Assembly: GCA_019119045.1 (NCBI GenBank)
Contig: DWXS01000050.1
Span: forward strand, 1 to 64,000
Origin: Candidatus Mailhella merdavium
Lineage (GTDB): Bacteria; Desulfobacterota; Desulfovibrionia; Desulfovibrionales; Desulfovibrionaceae
DNA length: 64,000 nt
Direction of reading: 5' to 3'
Below are positions 25,849-34,459 of the stretch, one piece after another (position 1 is the first letter of the stretch; each line of letters begins with the position of its first letter). The position numbers and the translations under genes were made by a program. Below the pieces are notes generated by a model, which was not told the origin of the DNA, made no database searches, and saw only the letters and a program-made list of their open reading frames with translations.

Positions 25849-26505
25849 CTACTGATAGCTGAGCAGCAGCCCCTGGCTGATTTTCAACCAGCCGTCCAGC
25901 GTAACGAAGAGCAGCAGCTTGAACGGCAGGGAAATGGTCATGGGCGACACCATCATCATGCCCATGGCCAGAAGAATGTTGGAAATGATAAGGTCAATGG
26001 CCACGAAAGGCAAATACAGCAGAAAACCGATCTGAAACGCTCTTGTGAGTTCGGTGATGGTGAAGGCGGGCACCAGAATGAGCATATTGTCCGCAGTAAT
26101 GGTCTGCTGGCGTTCCGCAGGCCATATACGCCGGGCCGTGCCCATGAAAGCTTTGAGTACCGTGGGATCGGTATTTTTTTCCAGAAAATGTCGCAGAGGA
26201 GGGGAAACTTCCCGGGCAATATCCATCAGTTCCTGGGGCGTGGGGCTGGGGCTTATGCGCTGCTTTTCCAGCAGTTCCATAGTTTCCATGCACATGGGGG
26301 CCATAATGAACACCGTAAGAATGATGGCCAGCCCGTTCATGACCATGGCAGGCGGTACCTGCTGTACGCCCAGCGCATTGCGTACCAGACTGGTGACAAC
26401 CACGATTTTCACATAGGACGTGACCAGCATGAGCAGAAAGGGAGCCAGACCCAGCAGAGCCAGACCAAAAACAAGATACAGCGGGTTGATCCCGGCGATA
26501 CCCAT
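25849..26505 (-). CDS. sctR: T3SS export apparatus protein SctR
   Basis: 218 residues, four hydrophobic segments. Homologous to YscR/FliP: PLYLVFGLALLGLAPFLLML at the N-terminus, TSYVKIVVVTSLVRNALG, and the conserved C-terminal MMVSPMTISLPFKLLLF. Five copies form the core of the inner-membrane export gate with SctS and SctT. AAGGAAA precedes the start and the sctQ stop overlaps its leader, so the two are tightly coupled. sctS and sctT, usually next to sctR, lie instead 23 kb away on the plus strand. Confidence 0.96.
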   Translation of the reverse strand: MGIAGINPLYLVFGLALLGLAPFLLMLVTSYVKIVVVTSLVRNALGVQQVPPAMVMNGLAIILTVFIMAPMCMETMELLEKQRISPSPTPQELMDIAREVSPPLRHFLEKNTDPTVLKAFMGTARRIWPAERQQTITADNMLILVPAFTITELTRAFQIGFLLYLPFVAIDLIISNILLAMGMMMVSPMTISLPFKLLLFVTLDGWLKISQGLLLSYQ

Positions 26506-26506
26506 G

Positions 26507-27715
26507 TCAGTTTCCTTCTTCCGTATTCGCGGCTTCTCCGGCGGAAAGGTCGCTTTCCGCCGTTGCGGTGATCTGGACGCCGGGTATGCCGCCTACGTCC
26601 ACAAGCCGCCCTCTGGCTGCAATTTTTCCGCCCACCCGCACATATACGGGAACGGAAGCGGCCTCTCCGCCCAGAGCAAAAGTATGACCGGGCGTTATGG
26701 CCGCAAGTTCTTCCACGCGCAGATGAAGACTTGCAAGTTCAAACGTGACGGGCAGTTCCAGCGCGTTAACCTCCTCGCGGCCGAGAAGGGGAGAGCCGCC
26801 CTCTTCCGGAGTTTCGCTCTGTTCGGACAGGGATTCGCTCATGTTTACCTCGCTATCAGAAGATTCCCCGTTCAGAGGGGCTGCTGTTGCATCCGGCCCC
26901 AGAACGGAGAGTATTCCATTTTCCAGACGACAGGCCAGAACTGCGCCGCCCGGCAGTATCAGACGCGGGTGTTCGGGGGCCCAGCGTTCGGGCAGCAGCA
27001 CATCCCCGGAGGCAAGCAACGCGGCCTCCCGGGCTGACAGACACATTTCGCCAATCTCGAGAGCGCAGGCCAGCACGGCATCCGGCAAAGGTCCGGCAGG
27101 GCCGGAGACGGGCAACAGCGGCAGGTTTTCCAGCCGCTCAAGAACAAACCTTGCCGAACTTTCGTCACTCCAGAACAGACGCGCATACAGCGTCCTGCCC
27201 GGAGGAAGGGTCAGAACCAGCGGCAGAGCTTCCGCCCATTCCGGTTCCGGCCCGGAAGGAGAACAATATCCTGTTTCACAGCCCAGCCAGCGACCCAGCT
27301 TGTCCAGCGCGGGAACGGACAGCCGTTCCAGCACGGCAAGACACAGAGCTTCCGGCAGTTCGGAAAAATCATGACGGGGAAGAGAAGCCCCCGGCTCTCC
27401 TTCGCCGGAATCAGCATCCTCCGCGCCGGATCGCCAGTTCTCAAGCTCCGGGCGCAGCGCAAGAGCCTCAAGGGAGGAAAGTTCAAGTTTCCACAGCGAA
27501 TCCCCGATGCGGGCAAATAATGTCGCGGCAGAAGAAAAGGGCGCGGGAAGCTCCGACGAGGCCGCTCCGCCGTCAAGTTCCAGACGGCAGGACGGTTCGG
27601 AGGGCGTTCCTGCATCCAGCGGAACATCCAGCGGCAGCGCGCGCGAAAGCAGCGCGTTGATCAGCCGCGCCCGCAGGGGGGAGAGAGAGGGGAGAGCAAG
27701 AGGAGAATGCCTCAT
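26507..27715 (-). CDS. sctQ: T3SS cytoplasmic ring/sorting platform protein SctQ
   Basis: 402 residues from the ATG at 27715 (AAGGA 6 bases upstream); a TTG one codon earlier is less likely. The C-terminal 80 residues form the SPOA (FliN-type) domain, LPVTFELASLHLRVEELAAI then GVQITATA. The long N-terminal part is variable, as usual for YscQ-like proteins. An acidic, serine-rich linker (about 285-310) precedes the last domain, where an internal start could produce the short SctQ-C form known in other systems; a GTG or ATG (NMSES) is present there but unproven. Confidence 0.85.
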   Translation of the reverse strand: MRHSPLALPSLSPLRARLINALLSRALPLDVPLDAGTPSEPSCRLELDGGAASSELPAPFSSAATLFARIGDSLWKLELSSLEALALRPELENWRSGAEDADSGEGEPGASLPRHDFSELPEALCLAVLERLSVPALDKLGRWLGCETGYCSPSGPEPEWAEALPLVLTLPPGRTLYARLFWSDESSARFVLERLENLPLLPVSGPAGPLPDAVLACALEIGEMCLSAREAALLASGDVLLPERWAPEHPRLILPGGAVLACRLENGILSVLGPDATAAPLNGESSDSEVNMSESLSEQSETPEEGGSPLLGREEVNALELPVTFELASLHLRVEELAAITPGHTFALGGEAASVPVYVRVGGKIAARGRLVDVGGIPGVQITATAESDLSAGEAANTEEGN

Positions 27716-27776
27716 CAAAGTTCCTTTTCAAAAAAATAGCATTGGAGCAGGACGCGCCGCAAGCCCGGACAGCGGC

Positions 27777-28409
27777 TCAGAACCGATCGGGAATGTCGTC
27801 AAGCCCGCGGGAACGCCGTTGTGCGTCCCCTTCGTTTCCACCTTCTGTTCCGCCCCGCGTCACTTCCACGCGCACATTTACGTCGCTGCGTTCCAGAGCC
27901 GCCTTCAGACTGTCCTGCGCGCCGACGGCTGTCTGAAAGGACGCCGCATCCGCACAGGACAGGCGCACGAAGAGCTGACCGTCCGCCGCGCGTGTAAGGC
28001 TGAGTTCCGTTCCTGCCAGCCGGCCTTCGCCCAGAGTGATTCTTACCTCCGGATTCCCTTTGCCCGGCTCGGATACCAGAATCCGTTCCACCAGTTTGTC
28101 CACCAGTTCGCCCAGCTCTCCCTGAATCCCGGACGCCGCATCCGCAGAGCGGACGGCCTCCGGCTGCACACCGTTCATGCGTCCGCTGAACAGACTCTCC
28201 ATAAGCGCGGAGGGCGAGGGCATGTTCCCGCTTTCTCCCTCCTGCATATTATTTTTTCCGGAACCGCGCCCGGAATCGCGTTCCATGACCTTTTCAAATT
28301 TTTCCTTTGCGGCGGCGTCCGCTTCACCCGGACGGGCTCTATTTTCCGCCCGGGCGGAAGCAGCGGCATCTGCCTGTTGCAGACGCTGAGAACTGATTTC
28401 CATGCCCAT
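27777..28409 (-). CDS. sctP: SctP-like needle-length/substrate-switch protein (HpaP/FliK-C type)
   Basis: 210 residues; GGAGG precedes ATG 28409. The first half is hydrophilic and low in complexity. The C-terminal half, VRITLGEGRLAGTELSLTR then LFVRLSCADAASFQ, has the beta-rich pattern of the T3S4/HpaP/FliK-C domain, which interacts with SctU to switch secretion from early to later substrates. Position between sctO and sctQ matches yscP. It is short for a molecular ruler. The 254 bases between sctO and this gene carry only a doubtful 76-codon frame. Confidence 0.75.
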   Translation of the reverse strand: MGMEISSQRLQQADAAASARAENRARPGEADAAAKEKFEKVMERDSGRGSGKNNMQEGESGNMPSPSALMESLFSGRMNGVQPEAVRSADAASGIQGELGELVDKLVERILVSEPGKGNPEVRITLGEGRLAGTELSLTRAADGQLFVRLSCADAASFQTAVGAQDSLKAALERSDVNVRVEVTRGGTEGGNEGDAQRRSRGLDDIPDRF

Positions 28410-28663
28410 GAGGAACCTCCGTGGTTGATCTCATAATATGCGGTCGAGACGCATCAGAAGACAAATTCTGCCTGCGGCTCCCTTTCCGCCATCCTTCCGG
28501 TGAGGGCGAAACTTCCCGACAGCCCCGCCCTGTTTTTCCGTCTCATTCACCCGGGAACCCGCCGAAATATCGCGCCTCACCGGGGAAGTAAAACAGCATA
28601 CTCTCCTGCCGGATCGGTTGGCATATACGCCGATGATACCCGGGCTTTGCAAGGCCTGTGCCA

Positions 28664-29149
28664 TCAACTTTCGTCGCTGTGCCCCGCAGGAGATTTAAAT
28701 TCTTCCAGTTCCAGATCTTCCTGACGTTCCGCCTCTTTTTTAGCCTCGGCCATCCAGATATCGCGGTGAGCCTCAATCTTGGCTGCTTCCCTGCGGGCTT
28801 CGGCCACGGCCGCCCGTGCGGAGGCGAGTTCCGCTTCCTTTCCCGCGACGGCCTTTTCCGCCTCGGCCACAGCCTGAACTCTGGCCTGTTCTCCTTCTGC
28901 CAGCGCGCTCAGAGAAGCCCTGAACTCGGCAATATCGTCCATGCTCATGGCCTCGCCCATGATCGCTTCATAACGACGGTTTTCCTCTTCCGGTCGCCAG
29001 GCGCGGTAACGCTCCAGTTCTTCTTCCTTTTTCCGCACTTCCTCCTGTGCCTCCGCAAGACGACGTTCCGCTGCACGCACTTCGTTTTTCGCGCCTTCCT
29101 CGCGAAAATGCCGCACGGTAAGCAGAGATTGCAGAGGATAAACCGGCAT
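28664..29149 (-). CDS. sctO: T3SS central stalk protein SctO
   Basis: 161 residues, almost entirely charged coiled coil (roughly 15-145) rich in E, A, R and K. This is the YscO/FliJ pattern: a rotor-like stalk that links the ATPase SctN to the gate protein SctV. GGAG lies just before the ATG. Position between sctN and sctP is the standard one. Sequence identity in this family is low, so the call rests on position, length and coiled-coil character. Confidence 0.85.
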   Translation of the reverse strand: MPVYPLQSLLTVRHFREEGAKNEVRAAERRLAEAQEEVRKKEEELERYRAWRPEEENRRYEAIMGEAMSMDDIAEFRASLSALAEGEQARVQAVAEAEKAVAGKEAELASARAAVAEARREAAKIEAHRDIWMAEAKKEAERQEDLELEEFKSPAGHSDES

Positions 29150-29177
29150 AGCTCTCCGTCAGCGTTCGGAAGACACG

Positions 29178-30494
29178 CTACATAACCACTTTTTTCAGGG
29201 CTTCCAACGTTTCCTCGAACGTGCTTTTTTCATCCAGCCCCTGCTTGAGGAAGGCGTTGACCGCCTGAATATGTGCCAGCGCAAAGTCCGCCTCGGCGTC
29301 CGCGCCCTTCTTGTATTCGCCTATCTGCACCAGCAGTTCCACCTCCGCATATTTGGCCAGTATCTTGCGCAGGGCCTGCGCCGCCTTTTTGTGTTCCTTG
29401 TCCACTATGGCGTTCATCACTCGGCTCACGCTGGCCTGTACGTCAATGGCCGGATAGTGGTTGGCCGCGGCCAGCTTGCGCGAAAGCACGATATGGCCGT
29501 CCAGAATGGAGCGCGTTTCGTCGGCAATGGGTTCGGTCATGTCGTCGCCTTCCACCAGCACCGTGTACAGGGCGGTGATGGAACCCTTGTCGGAATTGCC
29601 CGCCCGTTCCATGAGCTTGGGCAGTTCGGAAAACACGGAAGGAGGAAAGCCCCGTCGCGTGGGGGGTTCGCCCGCAGCAAGGCCGATTTCACGCTGCGCG
29701 CGGCCGAAACGGGTGACGGAATCCATCATCAGCAGTACGCTCCTGCCCTGATCCCGGAAATATTCGGAAATAGCCGTTGCCGTGTAGGCAGCCTTAAGCC
29801 GCTCCATGGAAGAGCGATCCGAGGTGGAAACCACAAGTACGGCTTTTTTGCGGCCTTCAGGTCCTATGTCGTGTTCAATGAATTCACGCACTTCTCGACC
29901 GCGTTCGCCGATCAGGGCCAACACGCACACATCAGCCGTGCATCCCTTGAGTATGCTGGACAACAGGGTGGATTTACCACCTCCGGCCGCCGCGAATATC
30001 CCCATGCGCTGCCCTTCCCCGCAGGTAAGCACCCCATCGATGACCCGCAGCCCAAGAGATATGGGGCGACTGATTATCTTGCGGGTCATGGGGTTGGGAG
30101 CTTCCGCAAATATGGGATAATGCGTTCTGGTCTTGATCGCCGGGCCGCCGTCCATGGGCTGCCCGAGTCCGTCCAGCACCCGGCCCAGCAGCTCGTTGCC
30201 CACGGGTATGGAGAGAATCTCTCCGGTGGGGATGACTTCCGTCGCCGGAGAAATGCCCTGCATGGAACCAAGCGGGGACAGCAGCGCCACATTCCGCACG
30301 AAACCGACGACCTCCGCCTTGAGCGTCCAGTTTTCCCATGGATTGCGCAGAATGCACAGTTCGCCGACCTTCACCCCGGGCACCACTGCCCGGATGATTG
30401 TGCCGACCACCTGCTCCACGCGCCCCCGCGTCTCCACAGGATTGACGTCTCGCACGGCCTCTTCGAGAAGTTCCCCGATATACTCGAAGGCCAC
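29178..30494 (-). CDS. sctN: T3SS ATPase SctN
   Basis: 438 residues from a GTG at 30494; AAGGAG inside the end of sctL serves as ribosome site. Homologous to YscN/FliI and F1 beta: Walker [10 protein letters not shown] (168-176), Walker [15 protein letters not shown], and [17 protein letters not shown]. The hexamer at the base of the export gate unfolds substrates and detaches chaperones. No degenerate residues were noticed. Stop of sctL and start of sctN are one base apart. Confidence 0.97.
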   Translation of the reverse strand: MAFEYIGELLEEAVRDVNPVETRGRVEQVVGTIIRAVVPGVKVGELCILRNPWENWTLKAEVVGFVRNVALLSPLGSMQGISPATEVIPTGEILSIPVGNELLGRVLDGLGQPMDGGPAIKTRTHYPIFAEAPNPMTRKIISRPISLGLRVIDGVLTCGEGQRMGIFAAAGGGKSTLLSSILKGCTADVCVLALIGERGREVREFIEHDIGPEGRKKAVLVVSTSDRSSMERLKAAYTATAISEYFRDQGRSVLLMMDSVTRFGRAQREIGLAAGEPPTRRGFPPSVFSELPKLMERAGNSDKGSITALYTVLVEGDDMTEPIADETRSILDGHIVLSRKLAAANHYPAIDVQASVSRVMNAIVDKEHKKAAQALRKILAKYAEVELLVQIGEYKKGADAEADFALAHIQAVNAFLKQGLDEKSTFEETLEALKKVVM

Positions 30495-30495
30495 G

Positions 30496-31119
30496 TCAGC
30501 TCTCCTTGATTTTTGAGGACAGCGCGTTTTCCAAAGCCTTGAGCTGGGTTTCCAGACCGGCGTCCACCACGCCCAGCTCGCTTTCCAGAATGCAGTCTCC
30601 CGGCTTCATGCGCGGATCGGCGGACACGTCCAGAAAGCTCACTCCGCCCGGTGCGGAAGCAATCATGGCGGAGAGCGCATCGCGCACGGCGGCCTCATCG
30701 GCAGGGCAGACGCGGATCAGCACCTTCTGCTGACTGCGCACGGCAACCAGTGCGGTTCGCACCACGCGCACGATGCGTTCCTTCTCATCCAGCTCGCCTA
30801 TGATCTTGCGCACGGCGGACGTTACCACACCGACCAGAGTTTCTTCAATATTTTCAATATATTCAACGGCCTGCATGGCCGTTTCCATCATCTTTTCCGC
30901 CTGCTCCATGCGCCCTTCCATAACGCCGTCGTCATAGCCTTCGCGACGACGCGCCTCATAGGCTTCCTCCGCTTCGGCGCGTATGGCCTCCGCCCTGTCG
31001 CGCGCGGCGGCAAGCAGCTCCCCGGCTTCGAGCAGACGGGAATATTCTTCGGCGCGCAGCAGGCGCGTCCCCGGATGGGGAGCAATCGTATCGCCCATCA
31101 ATCGAAACACGGTGCCCAT
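30496..31119 (-). CDS. sctL: T3SS stator protein SctL
   Basis: 207 residues. The middle is a long helix rich in A, E and R (about 25-75), and the C-terminal 100 residues follow the YscL/FliH pattern ([21 protein letters not shown], then [20 protein letters not shown]). It connects SctN to SctQ and restrains ATPase activity. Its start lies inside the end of sctK (22-base overlap). Confidence 0.9.
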   Translation of the reverse strand: MGTVFRLMGDTIAPHPGTRLLRAEEYSRLLEAGELLAAARDRAEAIRAEAEEAYEARRREGYDDGVMEGRMEQAEKMMETAMQAVEYIENIEETLVGVVTSAVRKIIGELDEKERIVRVVRTALVAVRSQQKVLIRVCPADEAAVRDALSAMIASAPGGVSFLDVSADPRMKPGDCILESELGVVDAGLETQLKALENALSSKIKES

Positions 31120-31778
31120 GACGGCGCAACCTCCCTGAGCAGCAGTTTTTTCAGCGCGATCCAGAGTTCGCGCAGTTCCGCCCCGCCCAAAGCAGGCAGC
31201 TCTTCGCCCGAAAGCGGAGACAGGGAAGGAAGAAAGCGTGAACTCAGCTCTTCCGGCCAGAGAGAGGCCACAAGACGCAACGTCATATTGCCATGCAGCG
31301 CACAGCGTTCCGCAAGCGGCATCATGGGATGCAGACCGGCAAAAAGACGCCGTACTCCGCCCAGCTGATACTGCCCCCGATACAGCGCATAACGATACAT
31401 ATCTTCCCCTATGCCGGCCCTCAGCGCCAGAAGCTCATCCCGGCGCAGGACATGCGCAATCTCGCGGGCATGCAGGGCTACTCCGGAAAGCCGGCAGAGC
31501 GCGCCCAACGATTCCCTATCCAGCAGGGCCAGACGGCGCGACTCTTCCGCATAATCCCAGAATCCCGGATCGGATTCGCTTCCGTTTGCAGGAACGCGAT
31601 CAGGCCGCTCCGTCAACCAGGTCAGCAGAGTAGAGGCGCGGGAACCGAACAGGGCGGAACATTCGTCCGCCTTTCGTGCGGACAGAGACGCTGATCCCTT
31701 CCGGGAATTGGCCCGGATCATGGCCTCCCATAAAAGAGGACGGGTGGCCAGCGTATCAGCGAAAAAGGCCCTGTTCAT
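31098..31778 (-). CDS. sctK: T3SS sorting-platform accessory protein SctK
   Basis: 226 residues, identified mainly by position between sctJ and sctL and by the YscK-like layout (GMHPMMPLAERCA-type region: LHPMMPLAERCALHGN, then a C-terminal ELRELWIALKKLLL). SctK attaches the sorting platform pods to the SctD ring. The start ATG shares one base with the sctJ stop (TGATG). Confidence 0.8.
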   Translation of the reverse strand: MNRAFFADTLATRPLLWEAMIRANSRKGSASLSARKADECSALFGSRASTLLTWLTERPDRVPANGSESDPGFWDYAEESRRLALLDRESLGALCRLSGVALHAREIAHVLRRDELLALRAGIGEDMYRYALYRGQYQLGGVRRLFAGLHPMMPLAERCALHGNMTLRLVASLWPEELSSRFLPSLSPLSGEELPALGGAELRELWIALKKLLLREVAPSWAPCFD

Positions 31779-32548
31779 CAGTCAGTACCGTCCTTGCCGC
31801 CCTGCTTGCGTCTGGCGGCCGCACGGCGGACCAGCAGATATACGCCGGTGCCGATACCGACCAGAATCAACGCCATGGCCAGTACCTGCAAGGCCAGAGC
31901 AGGCGTCAGCGCGCCAGGCGAAAACAACGAAGACGGAGCAGGTCTGTTTTCCGGCACGGTGACGCTTTCGCGTACCGGCACCAGCATCACGCTTACGTTG
32001 TCATATTTAAGAGAAGCCACGGAAGAGGCTGTTAATTCGCGGATTTCCGGCACAAGATTGACGACGGGCGAATCCGGCGTATGCCGCAGGAATACGGCGG
32101 CCGAGGGTTCTATTCTGATATTGTTGACGGGATCGTTGACCCCCAGCACCACATGAACACGGGCCGTCAGCACCCCGTCTATGCGTGAAAAGGTATCGGC
32201 CAGCTCCTGAGACAGCGCATAGGACATACGCGCCTGTTCCTCGGAGGAAGAAGAAATCATGCCTTCGCCGCCGAACACGTCTCCAAGGCTTTTGAACGAT
32301 TCGCGGGGAAGACTGTTCTCCTTGAGTATCTGGAGAGCCAGCACGAGCTGATCATCCTCCACCGACAAGGTGAAGCCGTCCTTGCCCGCAGCAATCTTTT
32401 CCGCAGCAATACCCCGCCGCAGAAGGGTGGAAAGCATCTGGTTGGCCTGTTCTTCGGACAGCCCCGTGTACATCTCCACCTTGCACCCGGCAAGCAATGC
32501 GACCAGGGACAGCAACAGCAGTACACGAACGGCGAGGCAGCGCAGCAT
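31778..32548 (-). CDS. sctJ: T3SS inner-membrane ring lipoprotein SctJ
   Basis: 256 residues. The signal peptide ends in LVALLAGC with Cys22 as the lipidation site. The YscJ/PrgK domain follows (KVEMYTGLSEEQANQML; GFTLSVEDDQ), with a C-terminal membrane helix (about 215-238) and a basic tail. The longer reading frame upstream is only the shadow of sctI. Forms the 24-subunit inner ring with SctD. Confidence 0.96.
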   Translation of the reverse strand: MLRCLAVRVLLLLSLVALLAGCKVEMYTGLSEEQANQMLSTLLRRGIAAEKIAAGKDGFTLSVEDDQLVLALQILKENSLPRESFKSLGDVFGGEGMISSSSEEQARMSYALSQELADTFSRIDGVLTARVHVVLGVNDPVNNIRIEPSAAVFLRHTPDSPVVNLVPEIRELTASSVASLKYDNVSVMLVPVRESVTVPENRPAPSSLFSPGALTPALALQVLAMALILVGIGTGVYLLVRRAAARRKQGGKDGTD

Positions 32549-32699
32549 GTCATTACCTCTGAAAAGTCTGGTTAGAGAGTTGTGGCCGTCGGCCCCTTCC
32601 TCTGTATGATGCCCCTTCCCGGAGGAATTTTCCACTGGAGAAATTCTCCCGCCGGAGCCACGGCTTCCCGCATCTGCTGCGACAAACGCCAGGGCCTTT

Positions 32700-33311
32700 T
32701 CAGCCCTGCTGGCGGAGCAGGCTTTCCATACCCTGCGACGCGCTCTGCGAAGTCTGCTGTCCCGCCTGAGCCTGCACCTTGAGCATACCCACCAGATACT
32801 GCACGCGGAACAGCTCCTCCGGCCCGACGACGGCGCCGGGCCGGGAAAAGTCTTCCAGCAGACGCCCCAGTTCCTGCACGGGGTTTTCTCCCTCGCGGAA
32901 CTCCATGCGGAATCCCGCTTCCGCCGGGCCCTGCGATCGGGTATCCGCCCCGACCGATTCAGCGGAAGAGACGGCTTCCGGCCTCTGTTCCGGATGAAGC
33001 TCCACGCTCTCCGCCACAGGGGCATCCGGTACAGATGTTTTGCGCTCAACGGCCTGCGTTCCCTTATCGTCAAATGAGGGAACGGATTCCGCAGGGCCCG
33101 GCGGAAGCTCCGCCCCTGCCGCATCTGCGGCCCCGGGGGTTTCGGAAAGCTCCGTCTCCCCGGAAGTGCCGGAAAGGGCGTCTTCAAAGGCACGAACCAG
33201 ATCCCGAGAAGGCGGCCCGGAAGGGCCGTTCCCTGCCCCGCTTCCCGCCCATTCGCCCAGCTTTTCCAGGGCTTCCATAAGGCGGGAACTGCTCTGTGCC
33301 ACCTCAATCAT
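32700..33311 (-). CDS. sctI: T3SS inner rod protein SctI with long N-terminal region
   Basis: 203 residues. Only the last 45 (GPEELFRVQYLVGMLKVQAQ then SASQGMESLLRQQ) resemble YscI/PrgJ inner-rod proteins. The preceding 150 are acidic, rich in P, S and E, and probably disordered, making this roughly twice the usual length of about 100 residues. The start ATG at 33311 is supported by the conserved gene position between the YscG-like chaperone and sctJ. The 151 bases after it contain no gene. Confidence 0.8.
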   Translation of the reverse strand: MIEVAQSSSRLMEALEKLGEWAGSGAGNGPSGPPSRDLVRAFEDALSGTSGETELSETPGAADAAGAELPPGPAESVPSFDDKGTQAVERKTSVPDAPVAESVELHPEQRPEAVSSAESVGADTRSQGPAEAGFRMEFREGENPVQELGRLLEDFSRPGAVVGPEELFRVQYLVGMLKVQAQAGQQTSQSASQGMESLLRQQG

Positions 33312-33348
33312 GACGCAAGGCTCCGGAATCCATCATATGACGGGAAAA

Positions 33349-33705
33349 TCAGGCACCTTCCATAATCACACGGGCCAGATCGGCTGCGGCAGCGTCCTGA
33401 GGAATACGGGCAAAAGCCTGCTCCGCTTCATCGCGTCGCCCGGCAAGCATATGCGCCAGACCGAGCATGGCCAGAGCGTCGCTGTCGTTCGGCGAGGCCG
33501 CAAGCACTTTATCCAGAATGGCCAGAGCCCCCTCGAAATCGTCTACAACCACATGAGTGAAGGCCATTCCGATGAGCGCGGGAGCAAAGTCCGGCCGCAA
33601 TGCGAGAACTCCCCCGATGATGGTTCTGGCCTCTTTTACCATGCCCTTCTGGCAGGCAAGATTGCCGAGATCCAGGAGCCGGGCGATCTGTTGTTCGGAA
33701 AACAT
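33349..33705 (-). CDS. TPR chaperone, YscG-like (needle subunit chaperone)
   Basis: 118 residues from the ATG at 33705 (AGGAGA 6 bases upstream); an ATG at 33738 has no ribosome site. It is made of tetratricopeptide-like helices (ARTIIGGVLALRPDFAPALIGMA; GALAILDKVLAASPNDSDALAMLGLAH). In Yersinia, yscE-yscF-yscG encode the needle and its two chaperones in this order, and the same order is seen here, so it likely binds SctF with the YscE-like protein. It lies after a hairpin terminator that separates it from sctF. Confidence 0.75.
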   Translation of the reverse strand: MFSEQQIARLLDLGNLACQKGMVKEARTIIGGVLALRPDFAPALIGMAFTHVVVDDFEGALAILDKVLAASPNDSDALAMLGLAHMLAGRRDEAEQAFARIPQDAAAADLARVIMEGA

Positions 33706-33853
33706 GGATTCTCCTAGGTTCGTAGTATAATTGGACATATTTTCAAGCCATGGCTCTATGTTCCGCCCAGTGCTTCATGTTTCTTCCTTCATCTCTCCTG
33801 CGGGTAAATTGCGATGAGGCAGGAAACGTATCACCCGAAGTAAAAAAGATGTA

Positions 33854-33887
33854 CGAAAGAAGAAGGCCGGGCATAAGTGCCCGGCCT
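33854..33887 (-). terminator. Hairpin terminator just after the needle gene
   Basis: AGGCCGGGCA/TGCCCGGCCT (33864-33873, 33878-33887) is a perfect 10-bp stem with a 4-base loop, followed on the minus strand by TTCTTCTTTC. It is 45 bases beyond the sctF stop and inside the T3SS operon. It probably reduces transcription of the downstream genes relative to the needle gene. Confidence 0.8.
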
Positions 33888-33932
33888 GTAACGGGCTAGT
33901 CCCTTCCCATAAAGGGGGGGCGGGAGGAAAGA

Positions 33933-34184
33933 CTAACCTGTTCTCTGAGCCAGAGATTTCAGCATGTCCTGAATACTCTTGGTCATGGTCGAAATGGCTT
34001 CCAGCTTGGCATTATACTGCCCCATGGCAAACTGCATCTCCAGAAGCTGAGTCTGATCTATTGTGCCCGAAGAACTGATTTGTTCCATCTTCTGCTGAAG
34101 GGCAGTCCCATCCGCGGCGATACCGTCGGTAGCGTTCTTGAAAAACTGACCGACATCAATGCCTCCGGTACTTCCGATATTCAT
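33933..34184 (-). CDS. sctF: T3SS needle subunit SctF
   Basis: 83 residues, the usual size of YscF/PrgI/MxiH. Start at 34184 after AAGGAG; an in-frame extension upstream overlaps nothing sensible and lacks a site. The C-terminal helix MGQYNAKLEAISTMTKS then MLKSLAQRTG follows the needle pattern, and resembles the C-terminus of the four EspA-like paralogues in this window. Helical polymer of the extracellular needle. Confidence 0.93.
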   Translation of the reverse strand: MNIGSTGGIDVGQFFKNATDGIAADGTALQQKMEQISSSGTIDQTQLLEMQFAMGQYNAKLEAISTMTKSIQDMLKSLAQRTG

Positions 34185-34237
34185 AGCGTACTCCTTGCGC
34201 AGCCGGGAAAAGCTCAAGGCCTCCCCTGTTCCGCAAT

Positions 34238-34459
34238 CTAACGATTCAGCGCGTCGTGCGCCCGACCGGCCACATCGTCGGCACATTCCACCGCCGCCAG
34301 GACCTGCCTTGCCACAGCCATTTCATCCGCCGTCATACCGGCGTCCATGGCGCGCTTCACCTCCGCCTTCATGGCGAAAAGCTCCTCACGAATCTCTTTA
34401 AGTCGGTAGCCGGAAGGATCCTCCGCAAGCGCATCGAAGGCCGATTCCATATCAATCAT
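34238..34459 (-). CDS. YscE/EscE-like needle cochaperone
   Basis: 73 residues, two predicted helices (GYRLKEIREELFAMKAEVKRAM and TADEMAVARQVLAAVE). Small size and position between sctD and sctF match YscE/PscE/EscE, which with the YscG TPR protein keeps the needle subunit from polymerising in the cytoplasm. It overlaps the sctD stop (ATGA). Confidence 0.75.
   Translation of the reverse strand: MIDMESAFDALAEDPSGYRLKEIREELFAMKAEVKRAMDAGMTADEMAVARQVLAAVECADDVAGRAHDALNR

Noticed and set aside
28431..28665. 76-codon frame coupled to the sctO stop by TGATG
   Set aside because: It neatly fills the sctO-sctP gap, but uses AGG/AGA/CGG arginine codons rare in its neighbours, lacks third-position GC bias and resembles no T3SS protein.
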